Shown here piece by piece: positions 7,653 to 13,838 of a stretch of 15,484 nucleotides of DNA. Where the stretch lies: contig JAADEW010000034.1 of NCBI GenBank assembly GCA_013153205.1, forward strand, positions 1-15,484, in the 5' to 3' direction. Each line of letters opens with the position of its first letter. Within the stretch, counting starts at the first letter, position 1. This DNA is from Deferribacteres bacterium. Lineage in GTDB: Bacteria; Thermosulfidibacterota; Thermosulfidibacteria; Thermosulfidibacterales; Thermosulfidibacteraceae. The translations under genes were made by a program, and so were the position numbers. The notes under the pieces are model-generated. The model worked only from the letters and a program-made list of their open reading frames with translations. It was not told the DNA's origin and did no database searches.

Positions 7653-8282
7653 TCACTGCTCTCCCTTTATCTCTTCCAGCACGCGCTTTATCTTCTTCAG
7701 AAGCTCAGCCGGGTTCTTAATGGGGTATTCAAGCCTTTCGGCTATGACTTTTCCGTCTATGCCTTCAATCTTAATCTTGGAGAGCCTTTCCTCAACCTCT
7801 TCTCTGTTCAGCGGGAACTTCAGTCCCTTTATCTTCTTCAGCACCTCAACGGGCCATGTGATGTCCAGAGCCTCTCCCGCCGGGGTGAGGATGCTCACTA
7901 TGAGGTCAAGGTTGTCCCTTCCCTCAAGTATCTCTTTGTAAGCGAGCTTTGCGAGCCCCCCTGCTGTGTGGGCTCTCGGGGTCTTCTCCTTGAGCTCGCC
8001 TTCCAGTTTTTTGAGAACGAGCTCTTCGTCTGCCCTTAAAATGTTTCTCACGGTCTGGCGGGTGAGCCCCAAAAACGCGGCTATCTCGTCCTCCGTTTTC
8101 ATGAGCTCTCTGGCAAGCACAACGGCGTAAGATGCCTGAATAAGGGAGGGAACCCATGTCAGGTTTCTGTATTCTATCAGCTTTCTCGGTCCTCCCAGAA
8201 TCTCCAGTGCTTTCAGAAAGACGCGTATGGCCAGAGAATCAACGTCCACTTCCTTTATTTCGTCTGCTCCGAGTATAACCAT
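7653..8282 (-). CDS. Small HTH putative regulator, possibly of the 'near-KaiC' family
   Basis: Not recognised as a protein of known function. The 209-residue product has a clear helix-turn-helix at about 63-83 (TEDEIAAFLGLTRQTVRNIL), where GLTRQTVRN would be the recognition helix, after a helical N-terminal part. The C-terminal half is rich in charged helices and ends in a lysine-rich segment (LLKKIKRVLEEIK). The arrangement recalls, from memory only, a domain in archaea and thermophilic bacteria often found next to KaiC-like ATPases; no KaiC homologue is present in this window. The ATG has an excellent AGGAGGT (8288-8294). It lies 42 bases after prmA on the same strand, so it may be the third gene of that operon. 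It converges with queH at a one-base gap. Confidence 0.75.
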   Translation of the reverse strand: MVILGADEIKEVDVDSLAIRVFLKALEILGGPRKLIEYRNLTWVPSLIQASYAVVLARELMKTEDEIAAFLGLTRQTVRNILRADEELVLKKLEGELKEKTPRAHTAGGLAKLAYKEILEGRDNLDLIVSILTPAGEALDITWPVEVLKKIKGLKFPLNREEVEERLSKIKIEGIDGKVIAERLEYPIKNPAELLKKIKRVLEEIKGEQ

Positions 8283-8287
8283 CTCTT

Positions 8288-8294
8288 ACCTCCT
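8288..8294 (-). promoter_or_regulatory. Shine-Dalgarno site of the HTH gene
   Basis: AGGAGGT on the minus strand, five bases before the ATG at 8282. A near-perfect anti-16S match that fixes the start and supports this unrecognised ORF as a real gene. Confidence 0.85.
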
Positions 8295-8324
8295 CGTGTT
8301 GGTTTTCACTTCTAAAGATAATGT

Positions 8325-9143
8325 TCAGCCGGCGTTTCTCAACAGAGCGCAGACCCACTGGTTGAGGCACATGTGTTCAAGGGGCTTAAATCCCGCTCTT
8401 TTAAACATGTCCAGCAGGGTCTCCCTGTCCTCTTCCAGAAATCCTGATATTATCAGGTATCCCCCTTTTCTAACGAGCCTTTTGAGATTTTTGATGTTTT
8501 CCACCAGGGTAAAGAAGTCTATGTTTGCCAGAATGAGGTCAAATTCTCCTTTTACAGCCTCCGGTGTTCCCAGAATCAGCCGCACATTATGGACGCTGTT
8601 GAGCTTTAGGTTTTCCTTTGCGTTGGATGTGGCGAGCTCATCTTTGTCTATTGCGGTTATTTCGGGAACACCGAGCTTGGAGCAGGCTATAGCCAGTATT
8701 CCCGAGCCCGTTCCTACATCAAGGACTTTCCGGGGTTTTGTTTTGTTCAAAAGCTTCTCTATCATAAGAAGCATTCCCTGTGTGGTTTCGTGTTCTCCCG
8801 TTCCGAATCCAGATGCCGGGTATATGACGATGTCAGTCAGGCCTTTCTTCTCTTCTATCCAGGGCGGTCTTACGAAGAATCTTCCCACCTCCACTCCCCT
8901 GAATGTTTCGCGAAACTTCTCTTCCCACGAGGGGCTTTTTGAGACTTCAAACTCCTTCCCTATGCTTTTTAAAAGCTCATCAGGCGGCAGTCTGTAGTAG
9001 TAAAGCAGGAGCTCTCCCTCGTTTTCCCTCTCCTGATAAGCCCACCCCGCATCGGGAGAAAGTTTCTCTACGAGCTCTTCAATCTCGTCTTCCCCTGTGT
9101 TTCTTATGGTTATCTGCCAGGGCCTATCTTCTTTCCCAGTCAT
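8325..9143 (-). CDS. prmA: Ribosomal protein L11 methyltransferase PrmA
   Basis: SAM-dependent enzyme that methylates ribosomal protein L11. The 272-residue product has an N-terminal ferredoxin-like substrate-recognition region (about 1-95), a linker, and a class I methyltransferase domain with the PrmA-specific SGFGTGEHETT (111-121), SAM loop DVGTGSG (142-148), an acidic residue ending strand 2 (AIDKDE, 164-169) and the catalytic-site LANID (205-209), a close variant of the usual NI/NL motif. I chose ATG 9143; an in-frame TTG at 9149 would add two residues but is too close to the AAGG upstream. The start lies inside the end of the upstream guanylyltransferase gene (20-base overlap), so the two are probably co-translated. 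Confidence 0.92.
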   Translation of the reverse strand: MTGKEDRPWQITIRNTGEDEIEELVEKLSPDAGWAYQERENEGELLLYYYRLPPDELLKSIGKEFEVSKSPSWEEKFRETFRGVEVGRFFVRPPWIEEKKGLTDIVIYPASGFGTGEHETTQGMLLMIEKLLNKTKPRKVLDVGTGSGILAIACSKLGVPEITAIDKDELATSNAKENLKLNSVHNVRLILGTPEAVKGEFDLILANIDFFTLVENIKNLKRLVRKGGYLIISGFLEEDRETLLDMFKRAGFKPLEHMCLNQWVCALLRNAG

Positions 9144-10479
9144 CTTCAAGCCTTATTATATCGTCTTCTTCCAGATATTCGCCTGTCTGTATCTCTATGA
9201 TTTCCAGCGGAATCTTGCCCACGTTTTCTATTCTGTGAACGGTTGACTTGGGGACGTATGCGCTTTCGTTTTCGTGGAGGTAAAAGGTTTTATCCCCGAT
9301 GGTGATTCTGGCTGTTCCCTTCACCACAATCCAGTGTTCTGCCCGGTGGTGGTGTAGCTGAAGGCTCAGTTTCTTTCCGGGCTTTACCTTCACCCTCTTT
9401 ACCTTGAACCTTTCCCCTTTGAGGAGCACCTCAAAGCTTCCCCACGGCCTGTATGAAACGGTGTGCTCCACCGCCTCCTTTTTGCCCATCTTTTTAAGCG
9501 CGTTTACCACGTCTTTTACCTTCTGGGTATGTCCCCTTTTTGCGATGAGCACCACATCTGGAGTATCGGCGACCACAATGTCTTCAATGCCAAGTGTTAT
9601 AACGAGCCTTTTGTCGCCTGCAATGAAAGAGTTTGCCGTATCCACGGCGAAGACGTCGCCTTTTACCGCATTTCCCTTTTCGTCCTTGGGGTAAAGTTCA
9701 TACAGCGAGTCCCACGAGCCCACATCACTCCAGTTGAAGGAAGCCGGTAGCACCACCAGCTTACTGCTTCTTTCCGCCACGGCGTAGTCAATGGAGATTG
9801 AGGGCAGTTTTTCAAACTCCTTTTTGAGCTGTTCGGGTTCGTGGTCAACGAAGGGGGAGAGCTCGTCAGCCACTTTTTTGAACTCGTTTAAGAATGTGTC
9901 AGCCCTTGCCACGTATATGCCTGAGTTCCACAGGTATTGGTTTGACTCAACAAACCTCTTTGCTTCCTCAAAGGAGGGCTTTTCCCTGAACTCTTCCGCT
10001 TTGTATGCGGACTCTATCGGTTCTCCCTTTTTTATGTATCCGTAGCCCGTTTCCGGTTTTGAAGGCCTGATTCCGAAAAGGACGATGTAGCCTTTTGATG
10101 CAAGCTCCTCTGCCTTTTTCATATCCTCAGCGAAAGCCGAGGTGGGATATATCTCGTGGTCTGAAGGGCAGAAGGCAATCACCTCACTTTCATCTGCCTT
10201 GATGTTTTTGATGGCATAGAGTATTGCGGGAGCCGTGTTTCTTGCCGCAGGCTCCGTTATTACGTTTACATCTTCACCCAGGGTGTCTTTAACGAGGAAG
10301 ACATATTTTTCGTTGGTGGAGATGAAAATCTCTTTTCTGTCGCATACCGTTAGACACCTTTCAAAGGTTTTCTCCAGCAGGCTTTTTCCGTTGAGCTTCA
10401 CAAATTGTTTGGGAAAGCTTTCCCTTGACAGTGGAAAAAGTCTTGTGCCTTCTCCACCGGAAAGTATCACCGCCTTCAT
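9124..10479 (-). CDS. Bifunctional mannose-1-phosphate guanylyltransferase / mannose-6-phosphate isomerase
   Basis: Makes GDP-mannose for polysaccharide, lipopolysaccharide or glycosylation. The 451-residue product is the usual fused length of ManC/AlgA-type (type II PMI-GMP) enzymes. Residues 1 to about 330 are a nucleotidyltransferase with the signature GGEGTRLFPLSRESFPKQF (8-26), EPAARNTAPA (76-85), PSDH (105-108) and the NSGIY (185-189) and WSDVGSW (250-256) motifs. From about 340 a cupin isomerase domain begins: YRPWGSFE (343-350), metal-site HHHRAEHW (376-383) and PKSTVHRIEN (410-419). The ATG at 10479 is chosen because the product then begins exactly at MKAVILSGG and a purine-rich AAAGGGGGGAAACAG precedes it; further upstream codons would run into the divergent promoter region. 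It is the first gene of the leftward operon. No other sugar-nucleotide gene is in view. Confidence 0.95.
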   Translation of the reverse strand: MKAVILSGGEGTRLFPLSRESFPKQFVKLNGKSLLEKTFERCLTVCDRKEIFISTNEKYVFLVKDTLGEDVNVITEPAARNTAPAILYAIKNIKADESEVIAFCPSDHEIYPTSAFAEDMKKAEELASKGYIVLFGIRPSKPETGYGYIKKGEPIESAYKAEEFREKPSFEEAKRFVESNQYLWNSGIYVARADTFLNEFKKVADELSPFVDHEPEQLKKEFEKLPSISIDYAVAERSSKLVVLPASFNWSDVGSWDSLYELYPKDEKGNAVKGDVFAVDTANSFIAGDKRLVITLGIEDIVVADTPDVVLIAKRGHTQKVKDVVNALKKMGKKEAVEHTVSYRPWGSFEVLLKGERFKVKRVKVKPGKKLSLQLHHHRAEHWIVVKGTARITIGDKTFYLHENESAYVPKSTVHRIENVGKIPLEIIEIQTGEYLEEDDIIRLEDDWERR

Positions 10480-10537
10480 CTGTTTCCCCCCTTTCGGTTT
10501 GATGCTATAATCAACTTTAATAATAGGGGGTTGCGGT
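10480..10537. promoter_or_regulatory. Divergent promoter region, guanylyltransferase / amidohydrolase
   Basis: A 58-base AT-rich spacer between two divergent starts. On the plus strand an extended -10 element, TGCTATAAT (10503-10511), is a perfect match to TGnTATAAT and would explain the lack of a good -35; transcription would start near 10518 with a leader of about 20 bases. AGGGGG (10525-10530) is the amidohydrolase ribosome site, seven bases before ATG 10538. On the minus strand TATTAT (10525-10520) is a possible -10 with a weak -35. The two -10 elements nearly touch, so the promoters may compete. Confidence 0.65.
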
Positions 10538-11353
10538 ATGAAAATAAAGATTGTTGACTTCCACGTCCACTTTGTAAAGTCGGGGAGATGGCATCCGTGG
10601 GTGATGGACTGGTGGAAGCGGCTTAACCCTGACGATTTCGGTCTGGTTGAGAACTTCACCAGAGAGGCTTTTATCAGATACCTTGAGGAATCCGGAGTTG
10701 AGTTTGCAGTCATTCTTCCGGAAAGGGCTCCTCAGACCACCTGTGATATCACCACGGAGGAGGTCCTTGACTTCTGCAGGGGCGAAATGCGGCTCATTCC
10801 CTTTTCCAACGTAAACATCAACATAAGCACTTATCCCCATAGGGAGCTGGAGGAGCACATTAAAATGGGCGTTAAGGGATTGAAAATGCATCCCGTTCAC
10901 GAGAGGTTTTCCCCTCTGGACAAAAGGTGCTATCCCCTGTATTACATCTGTGAAAAAAGCGGTATTCCCGTTATGTTTCACACCGGAACATCAATATTTC
11001 CCGGAGCCTGCAACAGTTTTGGGGACCCCAAGCTTATTGATGAGATAGCCTCCGATTTTCCGGAGCTCAGGATAGTCATGTCTCACGGCGGAAGGGGGTT
11101 CTGGTATAAGGACGCCCAGTTCATAGCCCGCATAAGGAAGAATGTGTATATAGACATATCGGGCCTTCCACCTCACAGGCTTCTTGATTACTTTCCCGAG
11201 CTTGAAAGACTTAAAAGCAAGTTCGTTTTCGGAACAGACTGGCCGGGAGCCTCTATAAGAAAGAGCATTGAGGCTTTTATGGCTCTGCCCATATCCGGTG
11301 CCGCTAAAGAGGCTGTGCTCAGGGAGAACGCGCTAAAGATTTTAGATGTTTAG
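10538..11353 (+). CDS. Amidohydrolase family 2 metal-dependent hydrolase/decarboxylase, substrate unknown
   Basis: TIM-barrel enzyme of the amidohydrolase-2 (ACMSD-like) family, whose members decarboxylate or hydrolyse aromatic and other small carboxylates. The 271-residue product keeps the metal-site set: HVH (H9, H11), KMHP (H118), FHTG (H148), SHGG (H183) and GTDWP (D234). An unusual Trp-rich insert, WHPWVMDWW (18-26), lies just after the HxH and may shape the pocket. No signal peptide is seen, so it is probably cytoplasmic. It has its own predicted promoter and is followed by a 74-base spacer with another promoter, so it may be monocistronic. The substrate cannot be inferred from the neighbours. 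Confidence 0.87.
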   Translation: MKIKIVDFHVHFVKSGRWHPWVMDWWKRLNPDDFGLVENFTREAFIRYLEESGVEFAVILPERAPQTTCDITTEEVLDFCRGEMRLIPFSNVNINISTYPHRELEEHIKMGVKGLKMHPVHERFSPLDKRCYPLYYICEKSGIPVMFHTGTSIFPGACNSFGDPKLIDEIASDFPELRIVMSHGGRGFWYKDAQFIARIRKNVYIDISGLPPHRLLDYFPELERLKSKFVFGTDWPGASIRKSIEAFMALPISGAAKEAVLRENALKILDV

Positions 11354-11415
11354 AACCCACTGAAAGGTTTGATTTTCAGGCAACTTTCCTTATATTATTT
11401 ATTGACCGGTGGGTT
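11354..11415 (+). repeat. Inverted repeat bracketing the GGDEF-EAL promoter
   Basis: AACCCACTG (11354-11362) and CGGTGGGTT (11407-11415) are complementary over nine pairs (one T-G), the outer seven perfect, starting on the base after the amidohydrolase stop and ending just before the ribosome site of the next gene. A second small stem, CTGAAA (11360-11365) / TTTCAG (11374-11379), lies between them. The arms could be a protein-binding site or a stem that forms only in read-through RNA. Confidence 0.4.
11369..11396 (+). promoter_or_regulatory. Predicted promoter of the GGDEF-EAL gene
   Basis: TTGATT (11369-11374) and TATATT (11391-11396) with a 16-base spacer resemble sigma-70 -35 and -10 boxes; TATTAT at 11393-11398 with an 18-base spacer is an equal alternative. 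Transcription would start near 11403-11405, about 24 bases before the GTG start. AGGGGA (11416-11421) is the ribosome site. Confidence 0.55.
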
Positions 11416-11427
11416 AGGGGATGCGGT

Positions 11428-13062
11428 GTGGAGCATGACTGTTGCCTTGACGACAGCGGTGCTTTAGAAAAGATAGAGCGAATATTCTACAGGTATCCAC
11501 TGCCCATTCTCGTCACCCATTCAGGGGTAGTGGTCTGGATGAACAGCTTCTTCAAAAACTTTTCCGGCTATTCGCTGGAAGAGGTCAGGGGAAAGAGCCC
11601 TGAAGAAGCCTTTTTCCTTTCCAACCTTACCTGCGGCGTCAATTTTGTGGATTTTAAAAAGAAGAACGGGGATGTGGACAGGGTTCTGTGGTATAAGGAG
11701 AGGGAGGATGAGCTTGAGCTCCACATTCTGCAGAGCGTGGATTTTCTCAAGGAGCTGTTCAAGTTAGAGAAGAGGTATGACCCCGTTACGGGGCTTCTTG
11801 ACAGGCTCTCCTTTATAAAGGAGCTTGACAACTTCCTTGCCCTTGAAGGGGATTTGTTTACCAGAATAGCCGTTCTGGTCGTTGATGTGGTTGATTTTTC
11901 TGAGATAGCCACCCTCTACGGCATGTGTTTTGCGGACAGGCTCCTTGCCCTGATTGCTGAGAGGATAAGACAGGCTTTGCGGAAGGTTGACATTATTGGA
12001 AGGGTGGGGGTGGACGATTTCGGCGTGGTTCTGGGTCCCGTGAAGGAAAAAAGGGACATCCTGAAGGTGGTTGACAGGCTCTTTAGCGTTCTTAAAGAGC
12101 CGTTTGTGATAGACGGAAGGCAGATAGAGATAGCGGTAAATATAGCCGTTGCCGTCTATCCGGAAGACGGAATAAGCGCCCATCAGCTTCTTGATAAGCT
12201 TCATCTCATCCTTTACAGGCTCAAGCTCCACAAGAGCAAAAATGCCTTCTCCTTCTTTAAGCCTGAGTATGTTTATGAGGCAGATGTGGTCTTCAAGATA
12301 AAAAACCTCGTTCCGAAAGCCATAGAGAACAAGGAGTTCGTTCTCTTTTATCAACCCATAGTTGATATGAGGACGAGGGCTATAAAAGGGTGTGAGGCTC
12401 TTTTAAGATGGATTTCGCCGGAGCTCTACTTTATACCGCCCATGGAGTTTCTGCCGATACTTGAGAGGATGGATTTGATATACGATGTCTCTTTCTATGT
12501 TTTGCGGGAGGTCTGTCTGACGCTCAATAACTGGCTTATAGAGGGGGTTGACCCCGGCATCATCTCGTTCAATCTCTCTCCCGTTCTGTTCAGGAACAAC
12601 AGGTTCCTTTCGGACCTCAGCTTCACCATAAAGAGTTCGGGAGTGAGGGAGGATAAGCTCTGCGTGGAGATTACCGAATCCGCCGTTTTTGAGTTTGAAG
12701 ATGAGGCGGTGAGGATACTTGGTGAGATAAAGAAGATGGGCTGTAAGATAGCCATAGACGATTTTGGAACGGGTTATTCAACCTTGAAGCACATTGTCTT
12801 TATGCCCGCAGATTTGATAAAGGTTGACAGGTTTTTCATAGCGGGGCTTCCCGATAACGAGAGGGACATCGCCGTGGTCAAAACGGTGAAGACCCTTGCC
12901 GAGAGCATAGGAGCTGAGGTGGTTGCAGAGGGAGTTGAGAGAAGAGAACAGGAGGAGTTTCTGATAAATATCGGCTTCAGGTTTGCTCAGGGGTTTTTGT
13001 ATGCTAAACCTATGCCTAAAAACGAGATGAAAGAACTTCTTAAAAAAGGAGGGGTCAGTTGA
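11428..13062 (+). CDS. PAS-GGDEF-EAL protein, probable cyclic-di-GMP phosphodiesterase
   Basis: Signalling protein of 544 residues with no membrane segment or signal peptide, so probably cytosolic. A PAS-like sensor lies at about 11-105 (RYPLPILVTHSG, then FFKNFSGYSLEEVRG). A GGDEF domain follows at about 117-270, opening with DPVTGLL. Its signature is GVDDF (194-198) instead of GGDEF; D153 and D170 remain, but the guanine-binding Asn position is A161, so cyclase activity is doubtful. The EAL domain (about 290-540) keeps every catalytic position I can check: EAL (E323), N382 in FNLSP, E414 in EITES, D444 and D445 in IDDFGTGYS, K465 in KVDRFF, E501 in AEGVE and Q521 in QGFLYAKPM. It therefore most likely degrades c-di-GMP, with the GGDEF perhaps a GTP sensor. 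The start is GTG 11428 after AGGGGA; the ATG at 11421 is out of frame. The stop overlaps the next gene (TTGA). Confidence 0.93.
   Translation: MEHDCCLDDSGALEKIERIFYRYPLPILVTHSGVVVWMNSFFKNFSGYSLEEVRGKSPEEAFFLSNLTCGVNFVDFKKKNGDVDRVLWYKEREDELELHILQSVDFLKELFKLEKRYDPVTGLLDRLSFIKELDNFLALEGDLFTRIAVLVVDVVDFSEIATLYGMCFADRLLALIAERIRQALRKVDIIGRVGVDDFGVVLGPVKEKRDILKVVDRLFSVLKEPFVIDGRQIEIAVNIAVAVYPEDGISAHQLLDKLHLILYRLKLHKSKNAFSFFKPEYVYEADVVFKIKNLVPKAIENKEFVLFYQPIVDMRTRAIKGCEALLRWISPELYFIPPMEFLPILERMDLIYDVSFYVLREVCLTLNNWLIEGVDPGIISFNLSPVLFRNNRFLSDLSFTIKSSGVREDKLCVEITESAVFEFEDEAVRILGEIKKMGCKIAIDDFGTGYSTLKHIVFMPADLIKVDRFFIAGLPDNERDIAVVKTVKTLAESIGAEVVAEGVERREQEEFLINIGFRFAQGFLYAKPMPKNEMKELLKKGGVS
13046..13054 (+). 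promoter_or_regulatory. Shine-Dalgarno site deciding the TTG start of the crotonase gene
   Basis: AAGGAGGGG four bases before TTG 13059. It makes the TTG that overlaps the previous TGA credible; no ATG lies near the expected N-terminus. Confidence 0.75.
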
Positions 13063-13838
13063 AGACGATAAAGCTTGAGAAGGAAGGAAGAATCGCCTGG
13101 CTTACCCTTAACAGACCCGATAAGCTCAACGCCATGAATGTTGAGCTTGCCGTTGACCTTTACAATGCCGTGTATGAGGTTGAAAACGACAGGGATGTGA
13201 GGGTCTTGGTTATCAGAGGCGAAGGCAAAGCCTTCTGTGCCGGTGGAGACCTCATGAGTTTCGTTGAGTCACCCGATTTGAAAAAGACCATAACCGACAT
13301 ACTCACCTACCTCAACTCTGCCGTCTTTTCCATCAGAAGAATGGACAAGGTGGTGATTACTGCGGTTCACGGCTTTGCGGCTGGAGCGGGATTTGCCCTT
13401 GCCATGTGCTCCGACATAACCGTTGCCGCTAAAGGCACCAAGTTTAACCTCGCCTATGCCAAGATAGGGGCTTCCCCCGATATGGGAAGCAGTCTCTTTC
13501 TGACGAGGCTTGTGGGCTTCAAGAGGGCTTCTTACTACATGCTTACCGGGGACTTTATAGATGCCGAACAGGCTCTTGATTGGGGGCTTGTGAACTTCGT
13601 TGTGGACGGTGACAGGCTCATGGAAGAGGTGAAAAGCCTTGCCGAGAAGATGGCGTCCCTTGCGCCTCTTGCGGTGAAACAGGACAAATATCTTATAAAC
13701 CGCGAACTATTCTGGGATATGGAGACCATTCTTGAGGAGGAAAAGATTGGCATAGCCAATCTCGCAACCACCGAGGATATGAAGGAGGGAATAAAGGCTT
13801 TCTTTGAGAAAAGGCCTCCTAACTTCAGAGGAAAGTGA
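13059..13838 (+). CDS. Enoyl-CoA hydratase/isomerase (crotonase) family protein, PaaG-like active site
   Basis: Crotonase-fold acyl-CoA enzyme of 259 residues. The oxyanion-hole and CoA regions are intact: FCAGGDL (59-65) and HGFAAGAG (104-111). Both glutamates of classical hydratases are missing. The position of rat Glu144 is A113 (GFALAM) and that of Glu164 is Y133 (FNLAYAKIG). Instead D141 in SPDMGSS sits where PaaG-type isomerases and some other crotonases carry their catalytic aspartate. A 2,3/3,4-enoyl isomerase or similar reaction is more likely than hydration; the real substrate is unknown. Translation starts at TTG 13059, overlapping the stop of the EAL gene, and the stop overlaps the hemW GTG, so all three genes look coupled. 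No other fatty-acid or phenylacetate gene is in view. Confidence 0.9.
   Translation: MKTIKLEKEGRIAWLTLNRPDKLNAMNVELAVDLYNAVYEVENDRDVRVLVIRGEGKAFCAGGDLMSFVESPDLKKTITDILTYLNSAVFSIRRMDKVVITAVHGFAAGAGFALAMCSDITVAAKGTKFNLAYAKIGASPDMGSSLFLTRLVGFKRASYYMLTGDFIDAEQALDWGLVNFVVDGDRLMEEVKSLAEKMASLAPLAVKQDKYLINRELFWDMETILEEEKIGIANLATTEDMKEGIKAFFEKRPPNFRGK

Noticed and set aside
8443..8457. Perfect 15-base palindrome CCTGATATTATCAGG in prmA
   Set aside because: Seven pairs with one central base are expected about once by chance in a window this size, and it encodes the conserved GYLIISG stretch of PrmA.
8227..8997. A 256-codon plus-strand frame opposite prmA and the HTH gene
   Set aside because: Serine/phenylalanine-rich mirror of charged coding sequence on the other strand; no domain and it spans two genuine genes.
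9124..10713. Extension of the guanylyltransferase to an earlier start at 10713
   Set aside because: The extra 78 residues have no family match, run through the divergent promoter and the amidohydrolase gene, and the family N-terminus begins exactly at the ATG at 10479.
12077..12101. 9-bp perfect stem (GGCTCTTTA / TAAAGAGCC) in the GGDEF domain
   Set aside because: A 9-bp stem with a short loop is near chance expectation for the window, lies mid-gene, and has no proper U-tract.
12324..12349. 7-bp stem AGAGAAC / GTTCTCT followed by TTT between the GGDEF and EAL domains
   Set aside because: Weak, at chance level, and in the middle of an intact gene, so not called a terminator.
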